This document shows positions 25,493-33,293 of a stretch of 64,000 bases of DNA, piece by piece. Both the position numbers and the translations under genes were made by a program. The stretch is from assembly GCA_947166385.1 (NCBI GenBank), contig CAMVEB010000011.1, forward strand, positions 36,903-100,902, given 5' to 3'. Below the pieces are notes generated by a model. It ran no database searches, was not told where the DNA came from, and was given only the letters and a program-made list of their open reading frames with translations. Positions within the stretch are counted from its first letter, which is position 1; the number at the start of each line of letters is the position of its first letter. The DNA is from an uncultured Clostridia bacterium. GTDB taxonomy: Bacteria; Bacillota; Clostridia; Christensenellales; Aristaeellaceae.

Positions 25493-26890
25493 ATGCAGAA
25501 GTCCGACCGTTCCGCGATGCTCGGTTCCATGAGCATGACCCGCCTGGTGCCGAAGGTCAGCATTCCGATTATGATCTCCATGCTTGTCCAGGCGATGTAC
25601 AACATCGTAGACAGCATTTTCGTTTCCCGTTTCGATCCCAACGGGCTGACAGCGGTCTCTCTGGCTTTCCCTTTCCAGATGCTGATGATCGCCCTGTCCA
25701 CCGGCATGGGTACCGGAATCAACAGCCTGATCAGCCGCCGGCTTGGTGAAAAAAAGCCGGAGGAAGCCCGTCGCGCCGCCTGGAACGGGTTGCTGATCAA
25801 CGGCTGCGGCACGTTGCTGTTCATCCTGGCGGGGCTGTTCCTGGCCCGGTCGCTGATGCGCATGGTCGTATCCGATAATCTGGCCAACGCGGAAAGCATT
25901 CTGAACATGGGCGTGGACTACCTCTCTGTCGTCACAGTCTGGAGCACTGGCCTGTTCCTGGCCATCTATTTTGAGCGTCTCCTGCAGGCTACCGGTAACA
26001 CGGTATTCTCCATGGCGACCCAGCTAACCGGTGCCATCCTGAACATCATTCTGGATCCCATCCTGATCTTCGGATATCTGGGTTTCCCGCAGATGGGCGT
26101 TACCGGCGCCGCTGTGGCCACCGTCATCGGTCAGTGGGCCTCCGCCGCAGTCGGTTTTGTGCTGAATCAGTGGAAGAACCGCGAGCTGCGGCTGAATGTC
26201 CGGGATTTCAGGATCTATCGGGCCGATCTTTCCGGCATCCTGGCCGTCGGCCTTCCCAGCACCGTCATGCAGGCCATCGGTTCCGTCATGAACATGGGGA
26301 TGAACGCAATCCTTTCCGGCTTCGAGCAGTCCAACGCCGCGTTGAATGTCATGTCCGTTTATTTCAAGCTCCAGTCCTTCATCTTCATGCCGGTGTTCGG
26401 CCTGTCCACCGGGATTATTGCCATTTTGGCCTATAACTACGGCGCCCGCCTGAAGGAAAGAATCTACCGTTGCATCAAGGTAGCGCTGATCTGGGCCAGC
26501 GTCATCATGCTGGCCGGAACGCTGGTATTCATGGTCTTCCCCGGTCAGCTGATGTCCGTGTTCGAATCGGATGCGGATCCTGTACTGACCGCACAGATGA
26601 CTGAGATCGGTGTGGTTGCTATGCGCATCATCTCCTCCAGCTTCCTCTTCGCCGCTATTGGTATTACCCTTTCCACCGTCTTCCAGGCTGTGGGTAAGGG
26701 CATTTACAGCATGATCATGAGCATCTGCCGCCAGCTGCTCGTCCTGCTGCCGGCCGCGTGGCTGATTACGCGGCTGACAGGCAGCGTCTTTGCCGTATGG
26801 TGGTGCTTCCCCATTGCGGAATTTGTGACCCTCTTCATCTGTCTGTGGTTCTACCGGAAGTGCGACAGAAAAATGATTTCTGTGTTATAA
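25493..26890 (+). CDS. MATE-family exporter
   Basis: 465 residues, about 12 helices. The N-terminal half carries LVPKVSIPIMISMLVQAMYN and NGLTAVSLAFPFQML, the second half AVGLPSTVMQAIGSVMNMGMN and FSLSTG-like FGLSTGIIAILAYNYGAR. This is the DinF/NorM type of MATE carrier, exporting drugs or metabolites with Na+ or H+ exchange. The start at 25493 has GAGGT nine bases upstream; earlier in-frame ATGs at 25469 and 25484 are less well placed. It differs from the first MATE (12357) in sequence. A MarR-family gene lies 142 bp downstream on the same strand. Confidence 0.92.
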   Translation: MQKSDRSAMLGSMSMTRLVPKVSIPIMISMLVQAMYNIVDSIFVSRFDPNGLTAVSLAFPFQMLMIALSTGMGTGINSLISRRLGEKKPEEARRAAWNGLLINGCGTLLFILAGLFLARSLMRMVVSDNLANAESILNMGVDYLSVVTVWSTGLFLAIYFERLLQATGNTVFSMATQLTGAILNIILDPILIFGYLGFPQMGVTGAAVATVIGQWASAAVGFVLNQWKNRELRLNVRDFRIYRADLSGILAVGLPSTVMQAIGSVMNMGMNAILSGFEQSNAALNVMSVYFKLQSFIFMPVFGLSTGIIAILAYNYGARLKERIYRCIKVALIWASVIMLAGTLVFMVFPGQLMSVFESDADPVLTAQMTEIGVVAMRIISSSFLFAAIGITLSTVFQAVGKGIYSMIMSICRQLLVLLPAAWLITRLTGSVFAVWWCFPIAEFVTLFICLWFYRKCDRKMISVL

Positions 26891-26894
26891 CCGC

Positions 26895-26923
26895 TTGACA
26901 TCTTTACGGTACCGAACTATAAT
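26895..26923 (+). promoter_or_regulatory. Full-consensus promoter of the MarR gene
   Basis: TTGACA (26895-26900), 17-bp spacer, TATAAT (26918-26923). The spacer contains the left arm of the inverted repeat at 26906-26942. Confidence 0.88.
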
Positions 26924-26942
26924 GAATAATGTTCGGTACCGT
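26906..26942. promoter_or_regulatory. Inverted-repeat operator around the MarR promoter -10
   Basis: ACGGTACCGAAC (26906-26917) and its exact complement GTTCGGTACCGT (26931-26942) flank the -10 with a 13-base centre. Each arm contains CGGTACCG, itself a palindrome, so there are two 8-bp boxes 27 bp apart. MarR proteins commonly repress their own promoter through such sites. Because ATTTTATTTT follows, the hairpin could also end the upstream MATE transcript. Confidence 0.8.
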
Positions 26943-27032
26943 ATTTTATTTTCAACGGCTGTCATACGATACGAAGGCGTCTGCCGGAGTGAAAGAATCT
27001 GATCCGTTGATGAGGAAGAAGGAGGTAGAAAG

Positions 27033-27596
27033 ATGAATCCTGAAAAGGATGTGATTTTTGCTGTGCTGAAGCTGTCCCGCGCCATGCGGCGCTGTCCCCC
27101 TCCCCATGCGCCCACGAAGCGTCCCTTTCCCCCAGCCCTTGCCCGCCTGCTGGCCTGCGTGGCGGAAAACAGAGATGTTTCCTCCCGGGATTTGTGTGAA
27201 ATGATGGATATCCGGCCTTCCTCGCTGAGTGAAATCCTCGCCCGGGCGGAAGAAGAAGGATGGATCTCGCGCACGGTCGACGAAAGGGATCGTCGGGTTC
27301 AGCGGGTCCGTCTGTCTCCCGCAGGAGAATCCCTGTACATGCAGATGAAGGAAACCCGCCGGGCTGATCTCGAGCGGAAAACCGCCTGCTTCACGGACGA
27401 AGAAAAGGCGCAGTTCTGCGCCTTGTGCAATAAACTGAGCGAGCATCTGGAATCCCTGGCTTCGGATGTGCCGGATGAAATGAAAGGTCCGTTTCGGCAG
27501 GACATGCCGGATCCGGACGGGCCTGATCCCGCCGGTTCGGAGTTTCACGAGAAGCCGCACCGCCGCCTTCCGCCCGGAGGGCGCATGCGCTGCTGA
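27033..27596 (+). CDS. MarR-family transcriptional regulator
   Basis: 187 residues. A winged helix-turn-helix spans about 30-100: NRDVSSRDLCEMMDIRPSSLSEILARAEEEGWI, quoted here in its key parts SSRDLCEMMDIRPSSLSEI and EEGWISRTVDERDRRVQRV (the wing with the D-x-R-x-R pattern). Helices at both ends should make the dimer. The last ~40 residues are a Pro/Gly/Asp-rich tail that MarR proteins do not usually have. It is read from the consensus promoter embedded in the inverted repeat, so autorepression is likely. The upstream MATE exporter is a possible second target. The ligand is unknown. Confidence 0.88.
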   Translation: MNPEKDVIFAVLKLSRAMRRCPPPHAPTKRPFPPALARLLACVAENRDVSSRDLCEMMDIRPSSLSEILARAEEEGWISRTVDERDRRVQRVRLSPAGESLYMQMKETRRADLERKTACFTDEEKAQFCALCNKLSEHLESLASDVPDEMKGPFRQDMPDPDGPDPAGSEFHEKPHRRLPPGGRMRC

Positions 27597-27608
27597 AGAT
27601 CATTCTGT

Positions 27609-28895
27609 TCAGGAGAAGGATTTTTCCTCCTCCTCTTCTTTTTTCTCTTCCGCCTTTTCCGGCTCGGCAGTCACCCGGATCCGGGTGACGCGGAATCCAT
27701 CCATTTCCGTGACGGTGAAGCGGAGCTGTTCCAGAGCAAAGGTATCGCCGACCTCGGGCACTTTCTCCAGCATCTCGCCGGCCCAGCCGCCAACCGTATC
27801 CGCCTCGTATTCATTGGGAAGCTCATATTTGTCCAGAAGTTCCTGCAGCTGCATGTTTCCGTCAACAATCAGGGTTCCGTCTTCCTGCTCGACAACCTCT
27901 TCGTTCACTTCATCATGCTCGTCGTAAATCTCACCGACAAGCTCCTCCAGTACATCCTCCATGGTCACAATGCCTTCCGTACCGCCGAACTCATCCAGTA
28001 GAATTACCAGATGGGTCTTCTCCGTGCGGAAGAGTTTCAGCAGGTTGCTGATGGACAGGCTGGCCGGGCAGAACACAGGCTCTTTCATGATATCGGTGAT
28101 TCGGGTGTATCCGTCATGGGTCATCTTATAGAAATCCTTCTCATTCAGGATGCCGACGATATGATCCAGGTCCTCATGGTAGACGGGAATCCGGGAATAC
28201 CAGGTTTTACGGAAAACCTCCGCTGTCTCTTCCAGCGTCGCCGTATCCTCAATGGCAGTCACGTCCACCCGGGGCGTCATGATATCCCCGGCGTTCTGAT
28301 CGTTGAACTCAATGGCGGACCGGATCAGCTCTCCCTCATCCTCTTCGATGTCGCCCTCTGTCTGGGCTTCATCGATCATGGTCATCAGTTCCTCTTCAAT
28401 CTGGCTTTCTTCCGGCTGCGGTTTGATCAGTCTGGACAGAAGCTTTCTCCAGAGAGCAAACAGAAGATCCAGGGGCTTGAGCAGAACAACAAGTACTCGC
28501 ATCACGCCGCTGACCGCCATGGCAAACTTTTCCGGTTGCTGTTTGGCCAGCGTCTTTGGGCCGACTTCACCGATGAACAGAATCAATACGGTCATCACTG
28601 CGGAAGCCGCTGTAGCCCCGGCGCCGTCATTTGCGCCATGCAGGATATGGTTGGCAAAAAGCACTGTCGCAATGGCAGTGCCTGCAATATTCACCACATT
28701 GTTCCCAATCAGGACAGCCGTCAGCAGGGAATCATATTTTTCAAGCAGGTTCAGAGCGGCCTGGGCTTTCGCCTTCCGGGGACCCTCCACCGTCTTCAGC
28801 CGTACTCTGTTGGATGCGGAAAACGCCGTCTCCGTCGCGGAGAAAAAAGCAGACAGTAAAATACAAAGAATCAGGGCAAGCCATAATATGCCCAT
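27609..28895 (-). CDS. CNNM/CorC-type membrane protein (HlyC/CorC family) with CBS pair
   Basis: 428 residues. The N-terminal ~190 are the CNNM (DUF21) membrane domain with about four helices (FFSATETAFSASNRVRL, LIGNNVVNIAGTAIATVLFA). Then come a CBS pair (about 200-330: MTPRVDVTAIE, RIPVYHEDLDHIVGILNEKDFY, LDEFGGTEGIVTMEDVLEELVGEI) and a C-terminal CorC_HlyC transporter-associated domain (about 345-415). Relatives export Mg2+ or Co2+. The final ~15 residues are nearly all Glu and Lys. The ATG at 28895 is preferred; a TTG at 28907 abuts the ribosome site. It is divergent from the ImmA-like gene. Confidence 0.92.
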   Translation of the reverse strand: MGILWLALILCILLSAFFSATETAFSASNRVRLKTVEGPRKAKAQAALNLLEKYDSLLTAVLIGNNVVNIAGTAIATVLFANHILHGANDGAGATAASAVMTVLILFIGEVGPKTLAKQQPEKFAMAVSGVMRVLVVLLKPLDLLFALWRKLLSRLIKPQPEESQIEEELMTMIDEAQTEGDIEEDEGELIRSAIEFNDQNAGDIMTPRVDVTAIEDTATLEETAEVFRKTWYSRIPVYHEDLDHIVGILNEKDFYKMTHDGYTRITDIMKEPVFCPASLSISNLLKLFRTEKTHLVILLDEFGGTEGIVTMEDVLEELVGEIYDEHDEVNEEVVEQEDGTLIVDGNMQLQELLDKYELPNEYEADTVGGWAGEMLEKVPEVGDTFALEQLRFTVTEMDGFRVTRIRVTAEPEKAEEKKEEEEEKSFS

Positions 28896-28957
28896 GAACG
28901 CAATCAATCCTTTCGATGATACACAATAGACCCTGTTCCGGCACCCGGAACACAGGG

Positions 28958-28986
28958 ATTATAACATGTTGCCCCTTGATTTGCAA
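28958..28986 (-). promoter_or_regulatory. Promoter of the CNNM/CorC gene
   Basis: Minus strand TTGCAA (28981-28986), 17-bp spacer, TATAAT (28958-28963). The same self-complementary TTGCAA is the -35 of the divergent promoter. An imperfect inverted repeat (CCCTGTTCCGG ... CCGGAACACAGGG, about 28931-28956) covers the start of this transcript. Confidence 0.75.
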
Positions 28987-29010
28987 CATTCCCGGCGGTT
29001 GTGGTACAAT
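28981..29010 (+). promoter_or_regulatory. Promoter of the ImmA-like gene
   Basis: TTGCAA (28981-28986), 18-bp spacer, TACAAT (29005-29010). Confidence 0.7.
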
Positions 29011-29059
29011 GAGGGAAATGAGAAACCGGTTCGGAATATTCATGCTGGGGGGCGGATTC

Positions 29060-29743
29060 ATGGCATACTCGCTTGAAGGCAGCCGGGCAGTCCGCTATGC
29101 CTGCGCCGTTCTGACGGATAATCCGGCCTGCGTGCTGCCTGCCGATCCCTTTGAGCTGGCGCGGCGCGCCGGCATTTCCCTGTTTTCCCTCTCCGCCGTA
29201 CAGGATCATCCCCTGTGGGTCGGTTTTGACGTCACGCCGGCCCTGCGGATGGCCAGTGCCGTTACGCTGAGTTATCCTGCCTTCTGCATCGTATACCGGG
29301 ATGGAGATACAGATCCGGATCGGCTTCGCTTTGCCCTCTTCCACGAGCTGGGGCATCTTTTCATGAATCACTACCGGGACTATCCGGAACAGATGCGCTT
29401 TCCCGGTTCCGCCGGCAGTCCGCTGGAAGCGGAGGCGGATGCCTTCGCCCTGAACCTGATGGCGCCCGTTCCGGTTGTCGATGTAATCCGGTATAACCGC
29501 CCGCGCCAGGCCAAAGCCTCCCTGTTTGGGCTGAGTCGCTCCGCCTGGATGCGCCGGCTGGATTCCATGGACCGGGACCGTGCTTTTGTGGACGAGGAAA
29601 TGGCCAATCTGATCCTGTATCATTTCCGGGATTACCTGCTGAATCGGCGCTGTCCTTCCTGCGGCAGGATCTTTTCTGATATGGAACAGCAAAACCGGTG
29701 CCCCTTCTGTGGAGCACCGGATCCGGAATGGATTCTGTCATAA
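29060..29743 (+). CDS. ImmA/IrrE-type metallo-endopeptidase with C-terminal zinc ribbon
   Basis: 227 residues. The protease core has HELGH at 95-99 (zinc-binding HExxH) and a downstream LEAEADAFALNLMAP, which supplies the third ligand Glu as in ImmA/IrrE. A C-terminal zinc ribbon (about 198-222) has CPSCGRIF and CPFCGAPD. Family members cleave or displace repressors to switch on phage, ICE or stress genes. I start at ATG 29060 (GGGGGGCGG upstream), because the promoter puts transcription near 29017. No HTH repressor partner and no mobile element are adjacent, so it looks like a free-standing housekeeping or stress version. It is convergent with trxB (4 bp apart). Confidence 0.85.
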   Translation: MAYSLEGSRAVRYACAVLTDNPACVLPADPFELARRAGISLFSLSAVQDHPLWVGFDVTPALRMASAVTLSYPAFCIVYRDGDTDPDRLRFALFHELGHLFMNHYRDYPEQMRFPGSAGSPLEAEADAFALNLMAPVPVVDVIRYNRPRQAKASLFGLSRSAWMRRLDSMDRDRAFVDEEMANLILYHFRDYLLNRRCPSCGRIFSDMEQQNRCPFCGAPDPEWILS

Positions 29744-29747
29744 TTCT

Positions 29748-30662
29748 TTACAGGGAATCGAGATAGCGACAGGCTGCCAGCGCCGCCACCGCGCCATCCC
29801 CGACTGCCGTTGTCAGCTGGCGCACCGCCTTGCTGCGGCAGTCCCCCGCCACAAAAATGCCGGGGGTTTTTGTCGTGCAGTCCTCGCCGCTGTCAAAATA
29901 GCCGTAGCAGTTCAGCTCCGCAAGATCCCGGAATGCTTCGTTCTCAGGAATCAGACCGATCGCCACAAACAATCCGTCACAGAGAATCTGTTCAGCCGGT
30001 CCGCCGTCCCGGGGCTCCACTGTCACACCGCGAAGCTCTCCGCCTTCCGTATTCAGGGCAGTAATCCGCATGCCGGTTCTCTTCTCCACATTCGGCCGGG
30101 CAAACAGGATCTCCTGCAGCTTCTGCTCCCCGGTAAAGTCCGGCAGGTCCTGCAGCATCACTACTTTTTTACACTTACCGGCAAGCAGGATCGCTTCCTG
30201 CAGGGCGGAATTGCCGCCGCCGGCCACTGCCACTGTTTTCCCGCTGTAGAAATCCCCGTCGCATACCGCGCAGAAGCTGATGCCTTCTCCGACCAGCTCC
30301 GTCTCTCCCGGCAGGCCCAGCATCCGATGTTTAACCCCCGTGGCAATCACCAGGGCCCGGGCTTCCCGCTGCTGACCGTCATCGGTGAAAACAACCTTGG
30401 TATTTCCACGGTCTTCGATTCGGAGCACTTCCGCCAGATCCACCTCAGCGCCCTGGGTCATGACCTGATCCAGCAGCCGGTCCGCAAACTCGTTGCCGCT
30501 CATCTGGGCAGTTCCCGGCCAGTTTTCGACCTTGGGGCTGTAGGTAATCTGCCCGCCGAAGCCGTTTTTCTCCAGGATCAGGACCGATTTCCCGTTGCGC
30601 AGGGCATACAATGCAGCCGTCATTCCCGCGGGGCCTCCGCCGATCACAATCAGATCTGTCAT
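29748..30662 (-). CDS. trxB: Thioredoxin reductase
   Basis: 304 residues, low-molecular-weight type. FAD-binding GGGPAGMTAALYA sits at the N-terminus, the redox-active CAVC at 131-134 (SFCAVCDGDFYSGK), an NAD(P)H-binding VAGGGNSALQEA follows, and the C-terminal IFVAGDCRSKAVRQL closes the FAD site. It passes electrons from NADPH to thioredoxin-like proteins in the cytoplasm. The gene lies just after nrdD on the same strand, past a terminator, and no separate thioredoxin gene is seen. The redoxin domain fused to NrdD is therefore a candidate substrate. GGAGGAGACAT precedes the ATG. Confidence 0.95.
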   Translation of the reverse strand: MTDLIVIGGGPAGMTAALYALRNGKSVLILEKNGFGGQITYSPKVENWPGTAQMSGNEFADRLLDQVMTQGAEVDLAEVLRIEDRGNTKVVFTDDGQQREARALVIATGVKHRMLGLPGETELVGEGISFCAVCDGDFYSGKTVAVAGGGNSALQEAILLAGKCKKVVMLQDLPDFTGEQKLQEILFARPNVEKRTGMRITALNTEGGELRGVTVEPRDGGPAEQILCDGLFVAIGLIPENEAFRDLAELNCYGYFDSGEDCTTKTPGIFVAGDCRSKAVRQLTTAVGDGAVAALAACRYLDSL

Positions 30663-30673
30663 ATGTCTCCTCC

Positions 30674-30702
30674 GAAAAACGGGGATGCTTCCGCATCCCC
30701 GT
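30674..30702 (-). terminator. Terminator after nrdD
   Basis: Minus strand stem ACGGGGATGC / GCATCCCCGT (30693-30702 and 30679-30688) followed by TTTTTC. It separates nrdD from trxB, which may be reached by read-through. Confidence 0.88.
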
Positions 30703-30719
30703 ATATGATTGTCTTTTCG

Positions 30720-33137
30720 TTATCCGACTTTCCGGGATGTCAGCATTCCCTTGATCTCCGATACACCCTTGAATTTCTCGTAATCATCCCCGGTGCCCAG
30801 CACCACCAGCGTGGGAGCCTGCTTCACGCCGTAGCGGTTAGTCAGCTCCACATTCTCCGTTGCCAGAACCTTCTTGAACAGGAATCCTTCCTTCTCCAGC
30901 ATATTCACCGCCAGTTTGCAGTTCGGGCAGGTCGCGCTGACAAACAGCAATGCCCGGGCGTTTCCGGAAGATCCCTGCTTTTTTCCCGTGGCAGGGATTT
31001 CAGCGGCGGGGATCTCCGGAGCGGCTGCCGCAGGAACCGCCGTCATGGGACCGGTATGCTTCAGGTGAGAATGTCCTACGTCATACACCTTGCGATCCTT
31101 GAACTCCTGGGCTTTCCCGTCGTTCCAGTTCTGTACGGGGCGATAATATCCGGTAATCCGGCTGTATACTTCCGTCTTCGCGCCACAGTGGGGGCAGGTA
31201 TACTGTTCCCCGGTCAGGTATCCGTGATCCTTGCAGACGGAATAGGTGGGACTCATGGTGTAGTAGGGCAGCTTGTAATTCTCCGCGATTTTGCGGACAA
31301 GGCTGGCCGCGGCTTTCCAGTCCGGCAGTTTCTCGCCCAGGAAGGCATGGAACACCGTGCCGGAGGTATACAGCGTCTGCAGTTCATCCTGCACATCCAG
31401 TGCGGAGAAGATATCCTCGCTGTAGCCGACGGGCAGATGGCTGGAGTTGGTATAGTACGGAGTTCCATTCATGTTGGCGGTCACGATATCCGGATACTGC
31501 TCCCGGTCATGCTTGGCAAACCGGTAGGAAGTGGATTCTGCCGGCGTCGCTTCCAGGTTGTACAGGTCACCGTACTGTTCCTGGTAATCGCTCAGGCGCT
31601 CGCGCATGTGGTTCAGTACATCCTGGGCAAACTGCTGGGCTTCGGGATGAGTCAGATCCTTCTTCAGCCAGTTGGCATTCAGTGCCGCCTCATTCATGCC
31701 GACCAGGCCAATGGTACTGAAATGGTTCGCGAAAGTGCCCAGGTAACGCTTGGTATAGGGATAGAGGCCGCCCTCCAGCAGCTTGGTGATGACGGTGCGC
31801 TTGGTTTTCAGGCTCCGGGCGGAAATATCCATCAGGCGGTCAAGCTGCCGGTAGAAGTCCTTCTCATCGGAGGATTCATAAGCCAGCCGGGGCAGGTTGA
31901 TCGTGACCACGCCGATGGAACCGGTGGATTCTCCGCTGCCGAAGAAGCCGCCGCTCTTTTTGCGCAGTTCCCGCAGGTCCAGCCGCAGGCGGCAGCACAT
32001 GCTGCGCACATCGCTGGGTTCCATGTCGGAGTTGATATAGTTGCTGAAATAGGGAGTTCCGTACTTGGCGGTCATCTCGAAGAGTAGTTTGTTGTTCTCG
32101 GTTTCAGCCCAGTCAAAGTCCCGGGTAATAGAGTAGGTCGGAATCGGATACTGGAAGCCGCGGCCGTTGGCATCGCCCTCAATCATGATCTCGATAAAGG
32201 CCTTGTTGACCATATCCATTTCCTTCTGGCATTCGCCATAGGTGAAATCCATTTCCTTGCCGCCGATGATCGCCGGCAGGTTCTGCAGGTCGCGCGGGCA
32301 TGTCCAGTCCAGGGTAATATTGGAGAAAGGTGCCTGAGTGCCCCAGCGGCTGGGCGTGTTCACGCCGTAAATAAAGCTCTGGATGCACTGCTTGACTTCC
32401 TTCTGCGTCAGGTGATCCACCCGGACAAAGGGTGCCAGGTAGGTATCAAAGCTGGAGAATGCCTGGGCGCCGGCCCACTCATTCTGCATGATACCCAGGA
32501 AGTTGACCATCTGGTTGCACAGGGTGGACAGATGGCCGGCGGGAGAGCTGGTGATCTTTCCGGGAACGCCGCCGAGACCTTCCTTGATCAGCTGCTTCAG
32601 GCTCCATCCCGCACAGTACCCGGTCAGCATGGACAGGTCGTGGATATGGATAGCCGCGGAGCGATGCGCTTCCGCGATTTCATTGTCGTAGATTTCGCTG
32701 AGCCAGTAGTTGGCCGTGATGGCGCCGGAGTTGGACAGGATCAGTCCGCCCACCGAATAGGTGACGGTGGAGTTCTCCTTCACGCGCCAGTCGTTGATGC
32801 GCAGATAATTGTCAACCAGGTCTTTATAATTCAGGAGAGCGGAGTTCACGTTGCGGACTTTTTCGCGCTGCTTGCGGTAGAGAATGTAGGCTTTGGCCAC
32901 ATCGGCGTATCCGGCTTCGGAAAGCACCTTTTCCACGCAGTCCTGAATGCTTTCCACCGAAATCTGCCCGTCCCGGATCAGCGGTTCATATTCCGCCGTG
33001 ACCCGCAGGGCCAGCATGTCGATCACGCTGGGGTGGTACTGTTTGCCCAGTGCCTCAAACGCTTTGGTGATCGCCATGGAGATTTTGCTGATCTCAAACT
33101 CCGTTACTTTACCGTCCCGTTTCACAACCTGATACAT
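30720..33137 (-). CDS. nrdD: Anaerobic (class III) ribonucleoside-triphosphate reductase with C-terminal redoxin domain
   Basis: 805 residues. The N-terminal ATP-cone (VVKRDGKVTEFEISKISMAI) is the allosteric site. The catalytic barrel includes SMCCRLRLDLREL and GESTGSIGVVTINLPRL. The zinc site follows (CKDHGYLTGEQ, CPHCG), then the glycyl-radical loop RITGYYRPV with Gly663. A Pro/Ala-rich linker (about 699-725) joins an extra ~80-residue domain, ALLFVSATCPNCKLAVNMLE (CPNC 737-740), ending in cis-Pro-like KQAPTLVVL, i.e. a thioredoxin/glutaredoxin fold. It makes dNTPs from NTPs without oxygen and needs NrdG to form the radical. The start at 33137 gives the usual MYQVVKRDG N-terminus. Confidence 0.97.
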   Translation of the reverse strand: MYQVVKRDGKVTEFEISKISMAITKAFEALGKQYHPSVIDMLALRVTAEYEPLIRDGQISVESIQDCVEKVLSEAGYADVAKAYILYRKQREKVRNVNSALLNYKDLVDNYLRINDWRVKENSTVTYSVGGLILSNSGAITANYWLSEIYDNEIAEAHRSAAIHIHDLSMLTGYCAGWSLKQLIKEGLGGVPGKITSSPAGHLSTLCNQMVNFLGIMQNEWAGAQAFSSFDTYLAPFVRVDHLTQKEVKQCIQSFIYGVNTPSRWGTQAPFSNITLDWTCPRDLQNLPAIIGGKEMDFTYGECQKEMDMVNKAFIEIMIEGDANGRGFQYPIPTYSITRDFDWAETENNKLLFEMTAKYGTPYFSNYINSDMEPSDVRSMCCRLRLDLRELRKKSGGFFGSGESTGSIGVVTINLPRLAYESSDEKDFYRQLDRLMDISARSLKTKRTVITKLLEGGLYPYTKRYLGTFANHFSTIGLVGMNEAALNANWLKKDLTHPEAQQFAQDVLNHMRERLSDYQEQYGDLYNLEATPAESTSYRFAKHDREQYPDIVTANMNGTPYYTNSSHLPVGYSEDIFSALDVQDELQTLYTSGTVFHAFLGEKLPDWKAAASLVRKIAENYKLPYYTMSPTYSVCKDHGYLTGEQYTCPHCGAKTEVYSRITGYYRPVQNWNDGKAQEFKDRKVYDVGHSHLKHTGPMTAVPAAAAPEIPAAEIPATGKKQGSSGNARALLFVSATCPNCKLAVNMLEKEGFLFKKVLATENVELTNRYGVKQAPTLVVLGTGDDYEKFKGVSEIKGMLTSRKVG

Positions 33138-33209
33138 AAGTGTTCCGCTCCCTGTTTTTTGTTTTTTACTGTCGCAGAAGCGCACTTCGCCCTCTCCGCG
33201 TGCCTGCCT

Positions 33210-33238
33210 ACTATAGCACGAAGAGAGGGTGAAGTCAA
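33210..33238 (-). promoter_or_regulatory. nrdD promoter
   Basis: Minus strand TTGACT (33233-33238), 17-bp spacer, TATAGT (33210-33215). It sits between nrdG and nrdD, so nrdD can be read independently of nrdG. Confidence 0.85.
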
Positions 33239-33281
33239 TATGTTGTAAATGAAAAAACAACTTTTACACTACATCTTGTGG
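33233..33281. promoter_or_regulatory. Candidate pair of NrdR boxes upstream of nrdD
   Basis: ACACTACATCTTGTGG (33266-33281) and AGTCAATATGTTGTAA (33233-33248) match the NrdR-box pattern ACACAATATATTGTGT, which I know from memory, at about 13 and 11 of 16 bases. Their starts are 33 bp apart, near three helical turns, and the nearer one overlaps the -35. NrdR represses ribonucleotide reductase operons when dATP is high. The nrdR gene itself is not in the window. Confidence 0.55.
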
Positions 33282-33293
33282 ATACAGTGGAAA

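Noticed and set aside
29060..29743. Toxin-antitoxin or phage module around the ImmA-like gene
   Set aside because: Neighbours are trxB and a CNNM/CBS gene; no HTH, toxin or integrase is present.
29709..32087. 792-codon open frame on the plus strand
   Set aside because: Antisense to trxB and nrdD, both certain genes.
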